Positions 13,701 through 26,000 of a stretch of 64,000 nucleotides of DNA are shown here, piece by piece (position 1 is the first letter of the stretch; each line of letters opens with the position of its first letter). The notes beneath the pieces were generated by a model. That model was not told where the DNA came from and did no database searches. It worked only from the letters and a program-made list of their open reading frames with translations. The position numbers and the translations under genes were made by a program. The DNA comes from Numida meleagris (Eukaryota; Chordata; Aves; Galliformes; Numididae): positions 64,291,379 through 64,355,378 of the forward strand of contig NC_034409.1 in the NCBI RefSeq assembly GCF_002078875.1. The letters run 5' to 3'.

Positions 13701-15077
13701 TGTTACATGAACAAGATTTGCATGAAGTATTTCTAGCATTATCTATGTACCCAAGTGGGAGTGGGGATGTAGTTAATAATCATTACAGTAAATTGTTTTA
13801 TCTAAGCTTTCTCTTTGCATTTTGTACAGCTGCCTACTTTGACACATCTTTGTCATGAGATAGCTGGATACCATTTTTTTTGTTAGTGTGAATACACTTG
13901 TAGCATTTGTGATGTTCATGTGATTCTTAGTCCCATTGGAGGATGAAGTTTGCTTTGGTAAAATGAGATTCTGGCAAAAAGACCTATTAATAAATGTAAC
14001 TTCTTCTGCATAGCAAACTATTTTGTGTACTTGCAGCATGGGGAATTCTTCAAATGGTTTTCTTTTATGAATAATTGTAAATTTAATGTTGGCATCAATA
14101 ACTTCTTTAAATGCTTCATTCTATATCTGAGTTACACACTTAGCAGCACAGCTCATCTTTGATGAAACATGCATAATTTTATTTCATATGATGTGAATAC
14201 AAGAGGAAGGAAAATGCTAGAATTGTTCAAATTAACTGCCTCTTAGATGATTGGAGGGAAAAGGAATTCATTGCACGTTGGTCAATGAGACTGTAAAACA
14301 CAAGGGAATCAACACATTTTTGTTTCTGTATTAGATGGCAAAATAGATTCAGAAAAACAGAAGCACAGAACAAGTACTGAAGTATTGTCAAAAATGAATG
14401 ATCAGATCAAAACAAGAAGGATTTTCCTGAAAACAGCTTTCTTCTAGAGTCTGTGGGTTTGATATAGGCGGTTCCAACTGTGACAACAGTTAATTGTACC
14501 TGTGACATTATCTGGTCATGAGGCATCTGTATTTAGTAATTAGAATTCTCTTAAGATATGGCACAGGGAAGTACAGCTAGAGCTTGACCTGTATTGAAGT
14601 CACTGTTTACAACTGTTATCCTCTAAAAGTAAAGAGTCTGTACACAATGTCATTCCAACTGTTCAAAGCCTATAAAAAGGTAGCGCTGCTAAGGCATTAA
14701 GCATCCCTCACACCCCAGTATGGCAAACTGCCTTGAGACACCTTTGGCAGAAGCCGATGCTTCTATTCCCAAACAATTCAGGATTGTCATCAGCTTCTAT
14801 TCAAATTAACAATAACAATTAACAATTGTTAATAATAATTAACAATAACAAAATGTAAGATGAGTATTTAATTGTGGGCTCTTTTGGGATTTAGCAATCA
14901 ATACAAGCCAGAAACCTACTCCTTTCCTCAACAGACTAACTGAATAACTGAGGAGAAAACATTTTTTCTTGTGTTTTACTGAAAGAGAAGTGGTTCTTTG
15001 TAACCCGCTTTAGCACTCACCTTTATCCGTTTATAATATGATCTCCAGTTACAGAGATTTGGTGTGCAAAAATCAGA
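10787..15077. other. Unique AT-rich DNA, no gene recognised
   Basis: It holds a (TA)n run at about 11357-11375, an AT palindrome cluster at 14805-14850 around TTAACAATTGTTAA, and a gene-poor stretch between. The segment 12470-12660 is repeat-free and has ATGCATAA and TTTAATTGG-type homeodomain/POU-like sites, so it may be regulatory, but composition alone does not show this. Open frames such as 11038-11433 (+, 131 codons) have no recognisable domain. Confidence 0.5.
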
Positions 15078-16806
15078 AAATCATAGAATAGTTGTGTTTG
15101 GAAGGGACCTTTAGAGATTGTCTAGCTGGACCTCTCTGCTCAAAATAGGGCCAGCTATAGCAGATTGCCCAGGTCATGTGCAGTCAGGTTTTGAATAACT
15201 CCAAGGACGGAGACTCCACAGCCACTCTGGCCAACCTGTTTCAGTGTTCGACTGCCCTTACAGTTAAAAATAAATAAATAAATAAATATAAATTTTATGT
15301 TTGAATGGAAAGCCATGTATTTCCATTTGTGCCTGCTGTATCTTTCCCTGTTACTGCACACCACTGAGAAGATCCCGGCTCTGCCTTTACATTCTCTCAT
15401 CAGATACTCATGCACATTTTTTAGCTTTCACTTCCTCAAGCCAAACAGTCCCAGATCTCATCCTCTCCTCTTTTGACATGCTTCAGTCCCTTAAATATCT
15501 TCATGGTCCTTCACTGGACTCACTCCAGAGCCTCACTTGTCCTTCTCATACTGGGGAGCCCAGAACTGAATCCAGCACGCCAGATGTGGCCCACCAGTTC
15601 CAAACTGATACCAGCCATCACCTCCCTTGATCTGTTGGCATTGCTCTTCTAACGCAGCCCAGGATTTTGTCAGCCTTCTTTGTCTCCAGGGCACAATGTT
15701 GGCTCATGTTGAACTTGCTGTCTACCAGGACTCCCAGCTTCTTTTCTGCAAATTTGCTCTTCAGATGGCAGGCCTCCAGAGAGTTCTGGTGCATTGAGTT
15801 ATTTCTCACCAGGTGTAGAACCTGATAATTTGCTGGACTTCAAGATATTCCCATTGAGTCATTTCTCCAGCTTTTCAAGGTCCTTCCAGATTGCAGCACC
15901 TCCCACTGCTTTTCACTGTTTGTATCATCTGCATACTTGCTATACACTCTTCTCGTCATCCAGATCATTAATGAGGATGTTAAACAGTGTTGGCCCCACC
16001 ACTGACACCCAGAGTTTGCACCGTTAATTATAACTCTTAGAGCCTGGCAGTTCTGCACAATATTTTAAATATAGCTGAACCCAGTCTCCTTTCACTGAGG
16101 GTAAATCATGACTGATTTAGACATGCCCGTGCATCTCAGAGGCCTGGGATTCCTATGAAGCCAGGTCTTACTAGTAAAGACTGAGGTACTGAGGACCTCA
16201 ATTTTTTCCATGTTCCATGTCATCAGTCTCCTGACTCATTCAGCATTGGGCTCACATTTTCCTTAGTTTTATTTTTATTTTTAGTAGAAATTTAGAAACC
16301 TTTCTTGTTTTCTTGATGTCCCTTGCCAGATTCATCTCCAGATGGGTTTTGCTTTCCTAATCCCACCCCTACGTGCCTAAACATTGTCTCTATATTCCTC
16401 CTCAAGTCTGAGTTTTGTGAGAAGCTCCTTGTTAATCCCTGCAGGTTTTCTGCTACTTTGGCTCGATTTTTCAGGCTTTAGGATGGACTATTCTTGTGCT
16501 TGGTAAGGCAGATCTTTAAAATCAGCTAGCTTCCCTAGTCCTATCTTTTCTGATGGGCAATATCCCATGAGATCCCTCCAATCAGGTCTCTGTACAGGAC
16601 AACAGCTGCTTTCCTGAAATCCATGCCTGTGATCCATTCTTTTGCTTCATTCTCTCCTCTCATGATTCTGAGCCCCATCATCTCATGGTCACCACAGCAA
16701 AGACTGTTCCTGACCTTCCCATCACCAAACAATTCTTCACTGTTTGCAGCTATGAGGTTCAGCGGAGCAAGCACCTGTTTGGCTCCTCCATCACTCCTGT
16801 CAGGTA
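15078..16806 (-). mobile_element. CR1 LINE, 5'-truncated and internally deleted, with ORF2 remnants
   Basis: This is the largest CR1 copy in the window. Its 3' end lies at 15078 (TCATAGAATAG-type end followed by GGAAGGGACC). Minus-strand frames show eroded ORF2. A segment at about 16541-16774 has DHEMMGL followed by MDFRKA and ISWD, matching the end of the endonuclease and linker region. The reverse transcriptase YADD box is at 15924-15935 (reads KYADDT). A downstream KLGVLVDSKFNMSQ segment at about 15690-15760 is typical of the CR1 RT C-terminus. The distance from linker to YADD is only about 600 bases, too short for the intervening RT domain, so part of the RT is deleted. Stops and frameshifts make it inactive. 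Its subfamily is not assigned. Confidence 0.95.
15263..15296. repeat. (AAAT)n run inside the CR1 3' region
   Basis: An A-rich patch of the CR1 3' untranslated region appears to have expanded into AAAT units. Confidence 0.85.
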
Positions 16807-19095
16807 ATACTTAATGGCAGAGAACACTAAAGGACCTTTTATGTACTTGAACTAAGCCACTGAGAATCCCAAATAATTTAGATGTCTCGAACAGAGGTGC
16901 AATGGGATAAAGTCATTAATTATTCAGGTTTATCAGGTATAACTAGAAGGTAGACTACTTACTCCACCTCTCAGGGCTGGGTTTTATTTTTAGTTGCACA
17001 TTAGAAAATATTATTTACATGGAGCATCTATAATATTCATTAAGTGGTATTTATTTTTATTTTTTGTGGTAATTTGAGTTTCCACAGTTGAGCTTGTAAT
17101 TGTCAATATCTTTACTGAGCAGGAAAGCATTGTCAGAAAAGTGCAAGGAGAGCAATTGGTACGCTTTTAGAATGCTTAAAAGATGATAAGATTCTCTTGA
17201 AAATGGTTATTTTTTCCTTTGTCTTGCTTGATTCGCCTCCTCCTGCCCAGTACATAGAAGGAAAGCTGGAGCTTTTGGGGCTCCAGGGAAGAGTTTAATG
17301 AGTAAATGTCCTCTGTTCTACATTATATAAATCTTATCTTTAAAAAAAAGTTGTTAATGTTGATGAGCTATAGATTTGAAGTATTTCCCTCCACTCACAA
17401 ATGCCTTGAAAAATAAGATAAAAGACAAAATAACCTCCAGCTGAAGTTAATAAAACTATCCTCTTGCAGTTTGGATAAAATGTAAGGGCAAGACTTTGAA
17501 CAGTTAGAGCCTAAGACACGCTCCAAACTTTAAACAGTCTTGATTTTTTCTTTAAGCACTGAATTCTCAGCATTTCTTACTTAGGAGGATGGAAATTTCT
17601 GAGGGCTGATATGTCACAAAAAGTGGGTCTTTTAAAATGTATTCAACATCTTACTTTAGAAGTAAATGAAAGACTGATTTGAATAGTGGTCCTGAGGTCT
17701 CCTTCTACATCAGATGAAGTGTGGGCATGTCTTTTGCATAAGGTCACTCACCTAAGTCCTTTGTGCGATGGTGTGAGATGGAGATTAAAGTTGATGGGAA
17801 AGGGATTGAAGGAGAGGCACCTTAATTCATCTTAGTCTCGTTTTCTCCACCTGTGTTACGTAGGGAATTTGTGCTTCAAACGTTATTTTAATGATTTGAT
17901 TAAACATTTTTAAGTAGTGCACTACATTTCTGCTTATCCTTGAGTCTTCATGAGTGGTCATACAAGAATAAGATTTTGCAACTTTTCTGCTTCCTACATT
18001 CCTTACAAGGCTTATGCCAGCACTTAGGACTAATAGTGTGCTAATGCTATGTGCAGATATTTTTTTCCTAACTCATCCATATATTTGATATTTCCAGATA
18101 TTTACAGAACTCTGGAAGACCTATAAAAAGCAAAGCATTTTATAATATGTTTACTATGGTTATACAGTAGCAAAGGCCCAAAGATTTTGTGGCTATTGCT
18201 GAAGGAGGGCAATAGGCAGGTGGATGAAACCTACACTGGATAGGTATATTTGCTCTGTCACAATTTATCAGTGTGGTAAACTCAAAGGGAATTGCTATGA
18301 AAGTATGACATGCTGGTTCAACATGCCAAGAAGAACAATCTTCCTAGCTGCAGAAGTCCATAAATAATGATAGACAGTATGCCATGCAACTGTATGCATA
18401 CAAACAGAAGGGCAAAACTACAGCAAACCTTTTTAAACCACCATGCAAGGCTAAAATAGCAAGAGTTTTACAGCCAGCATCCTGGCAAGATTATGATTTT
18501 GGGGCCCATACAGCATTCATTCAATGGGATACTTCTTCCCAGTGTCTTATATTATACTGGCTTTATGATTCTTTGCAACACTTGATAACATATTGGCTGT
18601 ACAGTTAGGCTGAGCCAGTATAATTCATATGGTGTAAGATCCTCACCCTTTTTGTCTTTCTAGTTTGCAAGCAATGAATGAACTCCAGATTTCCAAACGT
18701 GGGAAATGCATTACATTTTCTGTCAACTGCATGTTTACACTTTCAGGAGTTTATGAAGTGTACTGCCACTTTTTTAGGTGGTATTTACGTAGCACATTGG
18801 GAAAGAGAGGCATTGTGCTTTCTTATGGAAAGATTACTTCTCCATTGATATGTCCCTCAGCAAGCATAAGAAGGATTTGTAGATGTGCATGGAACAAGGC
18901 AAACCTATAACAAATATGACTTCAGCCAGTTCCATTGCCAAAGTCCTAGCAAAATTATTCATTCTCAGATAAATCTTTAATTGGTTCCCCTCTTAATACT
19001 ATTTCTGGACCCCAGAGTCCTTTCTAAAAAGCCTCTATGGAATATTTTTCTTCATTCTTAATTAATTATTGCAATGTAAATTAATGCACAATAGC

Positions 19096-19097
<2 letters not shown>

Positions 19098-19126
<29 letters not shown>
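19098..19126. repeat. Poly(T) run
   Basis: Twenty-nine consecutive T bases. No retroelement is recognisable on either side. Confidence 0.97.
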
Positions 19127-19129
<3 letters not shown>

Positions 19130-20264
19130 CCAAGAGTAAAGCATTTTCACTGTAAATTAAGATTCTTCCATCAACAATTTTACTGCGGCTAAGTGACATC
19201 TTTTCTATTCCAAAGCTCCAGACTCTCCTCCGTGATGTTGCTCTGCAGCAGTAAAGAAAGAAACCACTGCTTCACAATGCTAAGCACTCCAGTGGGAAAC
19301 ACAAACAGAGTGCATAAAGCAAAGCATTCATTTCATGAGATTTTATTAAAAGGTTTCACCTCTAAATTGAGCTGTCATACACTGTTGGGAAACTTTTTAC
19401 CACAGTTTATTTTAACTATGTAAAAAACATTAAAGGAATGAAAATTCTGCAGTTTTTAATATAAAAGACGTGACCTCTTACATACTACCAGCAAGCTATA
19501 GTGCATTTAATCAAATTGGTTGGAAAGTAAAATCATGCTGTATGTGAGGATTTTTTATTTTTTCTCCCCCCCTCAATTCTTAGAAATGACCCCAACCTTG
19601 TTAACATGCTGCAGATTTCTGTGTATCTCTGCAGCACGCTCTTTGGAGTTCACTCAGAGAAAACTACAGTGCATGATTAAAAGATATCCTCTAGATGAGA
19701 AGGACGTTCAGTAATTTATAAATCATTCATTTGTGACATAGCTTTATACAGCTTTTCAAGGAATTGCATTAACTGCTTTTGCAGTTTCCTCAAATGTTGC
19801 TTTCAGTAGACAGTGTCATAGGTCATTACCAGTTTTTCCCTTATGTAAGCAATTCCAACTTTCTATTAAAAATACTAATTTCCACCCCACTACAGTATCT
19901 TTTGAAGTAGCATGTATATTAAAAAAAATAGTCACAAGTTGCTTTGAAATATTAAAGGAATATATTTAAGTGAAGGGCTTTCAGGCAGGTTGTTTTTCTG
20001 TATTCCTGATGACAGAAAGATTTTAGCCTACAAAGTCAATAGTAAATTTTATTAAAGTCATTATTTTCCTGTTACAGGCCTTGTGCTTTAAATAAACTAT
20101 AGCTGACAATGCTGTCTTACATACTGTCATGCTGTAAAACAGCCTTTCTTTATTACCACAGGGACAACTCATTTAGAACTTTGAAAGTGTTTTCACACTG
20201 GAGTTGCTCATTTGTGGTGCTGGCCGATGGCTGTTCTTGACAAATACCTTTTATAGCTGCAACT

Positions 20265-20284
20265 TTCTCTCTCTCTCTCTCTCT
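20265..20284. repeat. (CT)n dinucleotide repeat
   Basis: Ten CT units, followed by T-rich sequence to about 20309. Confidence 0.95.
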
Positions 20285-20652
20285 TGCACTTTTTTTTTTC
20301 TTTTTTTTTCACCTCTCAGTATCTTCAAAAGAAAAAAAGAAGAACTTACAATCCCAATTTTTTCCTGGCAAAGATAAATATTCCACCCCCATCATCCAAA
20401 ACTTATCTCAATCTTTTCATATTAATTTTGCTATGACGGCTTGAAAAGTCTTACTACAACTCAAATTTTTCTCAGTTACTCTTGTGCAAATTTATAGCAA
20501 CATCAAATAAATAAAATGGGGCCATTTATTCTAATGTTGTTATTTAATTGTTAGTACAAGCTTGGGCCCTTGTCTGAGATTGTGGTTTCATTTTTAGACA
20601 GTTGTTTTGACAGAAAAGCCAGCACAATAAATTGTTGCTCTCTCCCCCTTAC

Positions 20653-20999
20653 CATACTCACTACTTCTCTGCTGCAGGTCCATTTGCTCTCTGAGGCTGA
20701 TACAGCTGTTTCCTGGATCTTTATTTATTTGTAGAATTTCTTCTGTAAGTTCAGACCAGTCTGGCATGCCAATTGATAACCTGGTCCTACTAGCCATGGT
20801 ACACCTACGCTTAAGAGGGGGTTGAAAAAGCAGGAGGTGGAAATAGGCCACTGGGGCAGGACTGGAACTTTCTGAGTTGGTTTTGCTGCTCCTGCAGACT
20901 GTTTTCTGACCCTGCAGGCATAGGTGTAGGGCCTGTACTATTTGGGATCATGCGCTGGTGCAGTGAGACATTTGTCCCTCCTTGTGGCAGACAGGCCAG
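20653..20999 (-). pseudogene. Possible frameshifted coding exon or retrocopy, family unknown
   Basis: Two adjoining minus-strand frames look more protein-like than anything else in the window. The first (20999 down to a stop at 20811) includes VSLHQRMIPNSTG, QEQQNQLRKFQ and a proline-rich PSGLFPPPAF. The second continues in the next frame with PPLKRRCTMASRTR and MPDWSELTEEILQ and stays open past 20653. They would be in one frame if the five-base T run (A run on plus, 20825-20829) were one base shorter, so either a single-base insertion or a sequencing error could separate them. The upstream flank reads CTTTTGCTCATCAG on the minus strand, an acceptor-like site, and donor-like GTAAGG and GTGAGT lie at 20652 and 20661. 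I do not recognise the protein. It could also be a chance open stretch or part of an unknown transposon. Confidence 0.3.
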
Positions 21000-21526
21000 C
21001 TGATGAGCAAAAGTGTTGGTCAACAACCCTAAGCCCTAATAAATGATAGGGATAAAGGTAGGAAAAAGTGGTGTAGGCTCTTCAATGTCTTCTGACATTG
21101 TTTCATCTCAAGTCAAATCATTCTTTATAAGTCTTCCTGAGTAAGAGTAGGGTTTGGCTTTCTGTGTCAGATATAGCTGCCTTCTGTTCATACAAAATGT
21201 CTGTTTTTAGCCCATGAGAAAGGATGTTCTTGACTGCCTAACGTAGCTACAGGCCCTCATCACAGAGCCATCCTTCCTGCTTCCAGAACCTTTGTCAGCT
21301 GTTGTTATCATGTAAATAGGACTACAGCCAGACCAATTTTGTAAATTGTCCAGATGAATGAGTTATATGACCACATGTTGCTTGAATAACAGATGGATAG
21401 TTCAATCTCGGCATTTTGCTGTTCTAAGTGTATTTCTATGAATTATGCTGTTTTTCTTGATATCTAGAAAATGAAGGTTCTCTCTTTGTACCTGTGTTAG
21501 AACAGTAATGTTAGATTCATGTGAAT
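21000..21526. other. Unique DNA, no feature recognised
   Basis: No repeat or gene signal is visible here. Confidence 0.45.
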
Positions 21527-21890
21527 ATAAAGTTGGAAAAGACCTTGGGAGATGATCTAACCATTTCTTCTCCACTGACAGAGAATAACTAAGCTTAGTC
21601 TAGACACCCAGATAGAAAGCTTTTCCCTCCACTGCCTTTCCAAAGTCACCTTTGAAGCAAATTAAACCATTAGTTTCTTGTTTCCTTTTCCCTGTTCTGA
21701 GCAATAGGGAAGAAGTGAGTGCTGCTTCTTTATAGTGACTTTTTTTATGAATTGAAGATGGACTTCTCACTTTCTAATTTCTAAGCTGCCGAAACCCAAG
21801 TGCTGCAAGCTTCTTTTACAAGTCAGAGTTTCTAACAGTTTAGTATTGCTACAAGCTACTCCTTTTCCTTTTTCCTCAGTACACCACACA
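21527..21890 (-). mobile_element. Ancient CR1 fragment
   Basis: The segment opens with GTTGGAAAAGACCTTGGGAG and a GATGATCTAACC block, the usual antisense start of a CR1 3' end. It then follows CR1 spacing with a CTAGACACCCAGATAG-like segment and an ATTAAACCATTAGTTTCTTG-like segment. Divergence is high, so the limits are approximate. It resembles the older CR1 subfamilies of amniotes. Confidence 0.55.
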
Positions 21891-22244
21891 TGCCCATGGG
21901 TTCCCTATCGTAATGCACTTAAAAAGCATGTACCAGAGAACAAGCTTAGCAAAAAAGTCTGGTAGCTTTCCACTGATGTATTAAGATAAAGTGGTTGACA
22001 ACAGACTCTAGCAAGGACAAAGATCAGTGCAAAGGAGTGGATGCAATCATATAGCCCTGAGTGGGACAAAACTGTGAATCAGAAGGAATGGACAGGGAAG
22101 CAGTCTGTTGCCCAAAGACCTGCAGCCTTGGAGTACCTTTTCATGCTGAAGTTTTTCCAGCATATCTGAAGGCTTCTGTTGAGAAAGCCATCCCTTTTCT
22201 CCCCATCCCACACTGCTGTGTTCCCATCTTTTTCATTAAGAATG

Positions 22245-22660
22245 GATCACAGAATCATGTAACTTCATAACGTGTAGTCCAATGGGCTAGTTTTCTTTCA
22301 GCAACCAGATCAGTAACCCACTCAGCCAAAAACATTCTAAACACTGGATGAGATGCCAGTGAAACAGAAGAAGCATGGGACTCTCTTTTGGCAGCAGTCA
22401 TAGTTTATAAAGATTAAATATCAAACAAGACAGGACGAAACTCTTCCTCTTAGATTTGTATTGTTTTGTCCCAGTCTAACTATATCTGTCTGAGTGTGGT
22501 GCCCAAAACTGAGTCTATTACTCCATAAGAAGTCTTTTCAACACAAAGTAAAGACACTCTTCCAGTAATACTTTCAGGAATGTGACTTGCCTTTTCTCTT
22601 TTAGGAAGATCATACTATTAATACCTAGGCTAAAATATGCTGAATCATAAATTCTGAGAG
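22245..22660 (-). mobile_element. Possible ancient CR1 pieces
   Basis: A TCACAGAATCATGTAACTTC segment (22247-22266) resembles a CR1 3' terminus. At about 22495-22530 a GTGGTGCCCAAAACTGAGTC segment resembles the conserved antisense CR1 stretch that usually reads GCCCAGAACTGGA. The two may be one decayed copy cut short by the LTR that follows. A repeat search could easily overturn this call. Confidence 0.35.
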
Positions 22661-22664
22661 ACAC

Positions 22665-23066
22665 CATATCCTGATTTTGCCTGGGATAAATTTAGCTTTC
22701 TTCCATCTGGTGCTGTCTTTTGGATTTAAGATGAGAATAATGACGACACACTAATGTTTTAGGTGTTGCTGAGCAGTGCTTGCGCAGGGACAAGGACTTT
22801 CAGGGCTTGACAGTGTACAATGAAGCTGAGAGGGAACAGAATCAGAACAGCTGATCCAAACTGGGATATCCCATACTATACAGTGTCATTGGTGGTGAGC
22901 ATCACTTGCTTTGTTCCTTTTTTTTTCCCCCTTACTAAATTGTCTTTATCTCGACCCACAAGCTCTTGCTCTCTACAATTTTCTTCTCATCTCCCTACAG
23001 GACAGAGAGGAATGAGCAAATGGCTATGTGGTGCTTAGCTGCCTGGTGGGTTTAACTGCAGCACAT
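22665..23066 (+). mobile_element. Degenerate endogenous retrovirus LTR, copy 1
   Basis: This segment shares its order of landmarks with the copy at 38775-39326. The left end is GATTTTGCCTGGGATA. A GCTGAGCAGTGCTTGCGCAG block (22770-22789) follows, then an ACAGCTGATCCAAACTGGGA and GATATCCCATACTATA block (22847-22881). Last come TTTATCTCGACCCACAAG (22946-22963) and a right end with GTGGTTTAACTGCAG-like sequence. From memory the family is a common avian LTR. The central part is about 130 bases shorter than in the other copy and lacks its AT-rich core, where promoter sequences would lie. No retroviral coding sequence lies on either side, so it is a solo LTR or remnant and cannot be active. Confidence 0.75.
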
Positions 23067-26000
23067 AATTACAAATGAGAAGCACTCAAGGAAAACTCAC
23101 AAAAGGAGGGAGAGAAGATTGAATGTACCTTGAATCTTTTTCTACAAATATACCCTCTGGAGTATGACCACACTGTTCACTTTTTCCTTCCAAGAGGTTA
23201 TCTTAGTTGTTCTTTGTACACTTCTAGGAACTGTTCCAAACACAGGGGCTATAAATCTACCACTTGGCATTTTGGGCTTTAGGTAAAATATGCATCTGGT
23301 GCCCTGACGACATCCCGAAGCTTGTGATTCTTGACCGAGTATATGAATTTGTAGGCACCCAATGAGCAGGTCATGTTTAGATTCTGAATCTATGCACTGT
23401 ACTCATGATTTATAGTAAACGTTCTCTGTTTAGGTTACCTATGGTTTAATTTGATGCTTGATGAATGGACTTGTTTTGTATGACAGCATTTAAACACATA
23501 TCAATAATTAGTGTCTAGAAAAGCAGTTATATTCCTGAAACAATATTCCAAGAATCTGTGTTAGTAACTTTTAAGAAGTGTTTGCTTGTGTTACCACAAT
23601 GCATTTGTTCTCCTGGACTTCAAAAGATATTTTGAAGATTGTAGATTTCAGAAGATTAAAATACTCATGGGAGTTTGCAGTCTGCTGCTATCCTACCTGC
23701 AGAACTGCCCAATGATTATTGCTAAGACAAGAGACATACAGGGACAGTTTCAAAATCTGACGTAATTGTTTTGGTTTATAACATACATACCATATAGCAT
23801 GGTATATTAGTTTCATAACTAATTCTTATGAGGTCTCCCTGCTAGAAATTGAGCCTTCTTTTCCTCCCCCTCACATGGTAGTGTCCCTCATGCCTCATGC
23901 AGCTAATGTAGATTCTATCAAAAAGCATGATTTGTGATGTTTGTGTGTTACTGTTTACTTAAAAGTGTTAAAACCACCTTTTCTTATCAACAGGAAACTT
24001 TCAAGATATTTAAAAGCATGCCTTTAAACCTTCTGGCAGCAATAAAGCAAAAATGGCAGGTGGCTGTATGAAAGAAGCAGAATATGTTTATACTATTACT
24101 AACCATAGGGGGAAAAAATTATACTGTATACTGTACTGGTTTGGAGTCTAACCTCAGTTAGAAAAGTGCAAATCCAGAGTAATACTCTGCTAACACTAGC
24201 GCTTAAAAAAATACCAAAAAAACCCCACAGACTTTATCTCAGTGTATGAATATAATATTGGGCAATATTTGATTAAAAAAAAAAAACCACAAAAAACCTG
24301 TGTTAAATTTGCTTGGGTGCAAAAAGACAAAGGGCTGGTTCTCCCATCTTCTTGCTGAACCAGGCTTGAGCATGCATTTGTTTGGTTGCCAGCGTGCCTC
24401 AAGGAGTACAATAAGAGATTGAAGCTTTTGCGTTTCTCAGTTTGTGGAGCTGAAACCTCTCGAGTCTATAGCAATATTTAGTTGCCTCTATTGTTTGGAT
24501 ACACTAGTGTTTTGCTTGGTACTGCCTACTGTTGTAGCAGTAATTAGAGTATGAGAGCAGATGAAGTCAAAGAAAAAGTGCCTTCTCCTAACCATGTGTT
24601 GTGCAAGCCGAGACCTGATTCACTGACTAAAATCTCAGCACCCCCCATGTTTCTGCTGCTTTACTACCAATGCTTAAACATTTTTTGGAGAAATTAAATA
24701 AGACCAGCAAGAACAGCTATGGAAACTGTCTACATCAGGAATAAAAATATTTCTGTATGGTAGTAGTGCAGTCTTACAAGTTAGAGTTTATAGATCTAGC
24801 AGCTTGAAGTAAAAATCCCTAGAAGGTGTTTTCACAGGGCTGTCCATGGAGTTGTTCTGCCTCTCATTACAAAGGATACAATGGCAAGAGGATGGGAAAG
24901 GTAAGACTATTCCATCTTCCATTGAAAATAAGAGCTGAATTCTTCTTTCAGATTTAAAAAGAAAAAGAAAAATTAAAAAAAAATAATGAAAAGGTTACAG
25001 CTGTCTTGTTTTCCACCTGTCTGGTCCATACCAGTTCTCTCCAATCATGCACTAGTGGAACCTTAAAAATATGTTAAAACAGCAGCTATCTTGGTGGGGT
25101 AATTCCCATACCTGGAGATCAGAAGCATTTACTATGATGTGCAGACCAGACACACTTGTAAGCATAGTGGACCAGATCTGGCTTTTTGCAATGCTTTTCA
25201 CTTCTGCACATCCTGGGAGACTTTTGCAAACTAAGTCCTTGCTGCTGTTTCCTGCATTTATTCTCCACTGTGCTTAAGAGGAATCAGGACTTTATGGGAA
25301 CTTAGGCTTATCTGGTCTCTGATTTGCCAAAGTATTTGAATCACAGAGAATTAAAATGCCTCAGGACCAGCAATATTTGAGAATTGTTTCCTTTATTATT
25401 GTAGCTTGCTGTGGGAAATGGAGAGGTATCACACCTGCTTTGATGCCAAAGGACTCTTCTGTTACAAAGTGATTGTTCTTTGTTAAAAAAAATAAAATAA
25501 AAGTGCCCCCAAAGACTCAGAAGGCAGCAGTTTAACAAGGTACATTACTTCCACTGTTTTCCTCCCCGTCTTTTCCATCTAATAGACTCATTGGTGCTAG
25601 TGACCAGGGTGACACTGGAGGCAGCAGGCAGTGACACATTACAGGAATTCCTCTAACTGACTTTTATCCAGTGACACTGAGTGCAAGTGCAAGCTGAATT
25701 GTGCAAGGAAACTCTAACTCCCTCTCTCTGATTTCAATCTTTCCAGGGGGTCAACTGCTTATGAAGAATATCCATTATTTATACCTTTCAAGAGAATTAC
25801 ATCAGCAGGAACATATGTATTCATGTAATAAAGCTGGAAACTACCATGCAAATCCACACTGCTTTAAATATGGATGTGAAATACAGTATGCCAAGTTCTT
25901 TATTGACTTGTGCCTCTGTTACACCACTGTCTTCAGCAGAAGCATGCTGACAGAAAGTCAGTGAATTTGCCTCAGTGGGCTTAGGATGCACCTGATTCTG

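Larger units (their letters stand above)
16807..20652. other. Unique AT-rich DNA, no gene recognised
   Basis: It includes a 29-base T run (19098-19126) and a (CT)n run (20265-20284). The stretch 19020-19100 is rich in TTAATTAATTATTGCAAT-type sites. No repeat family or exon can be supported. Confidence 0.5.
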
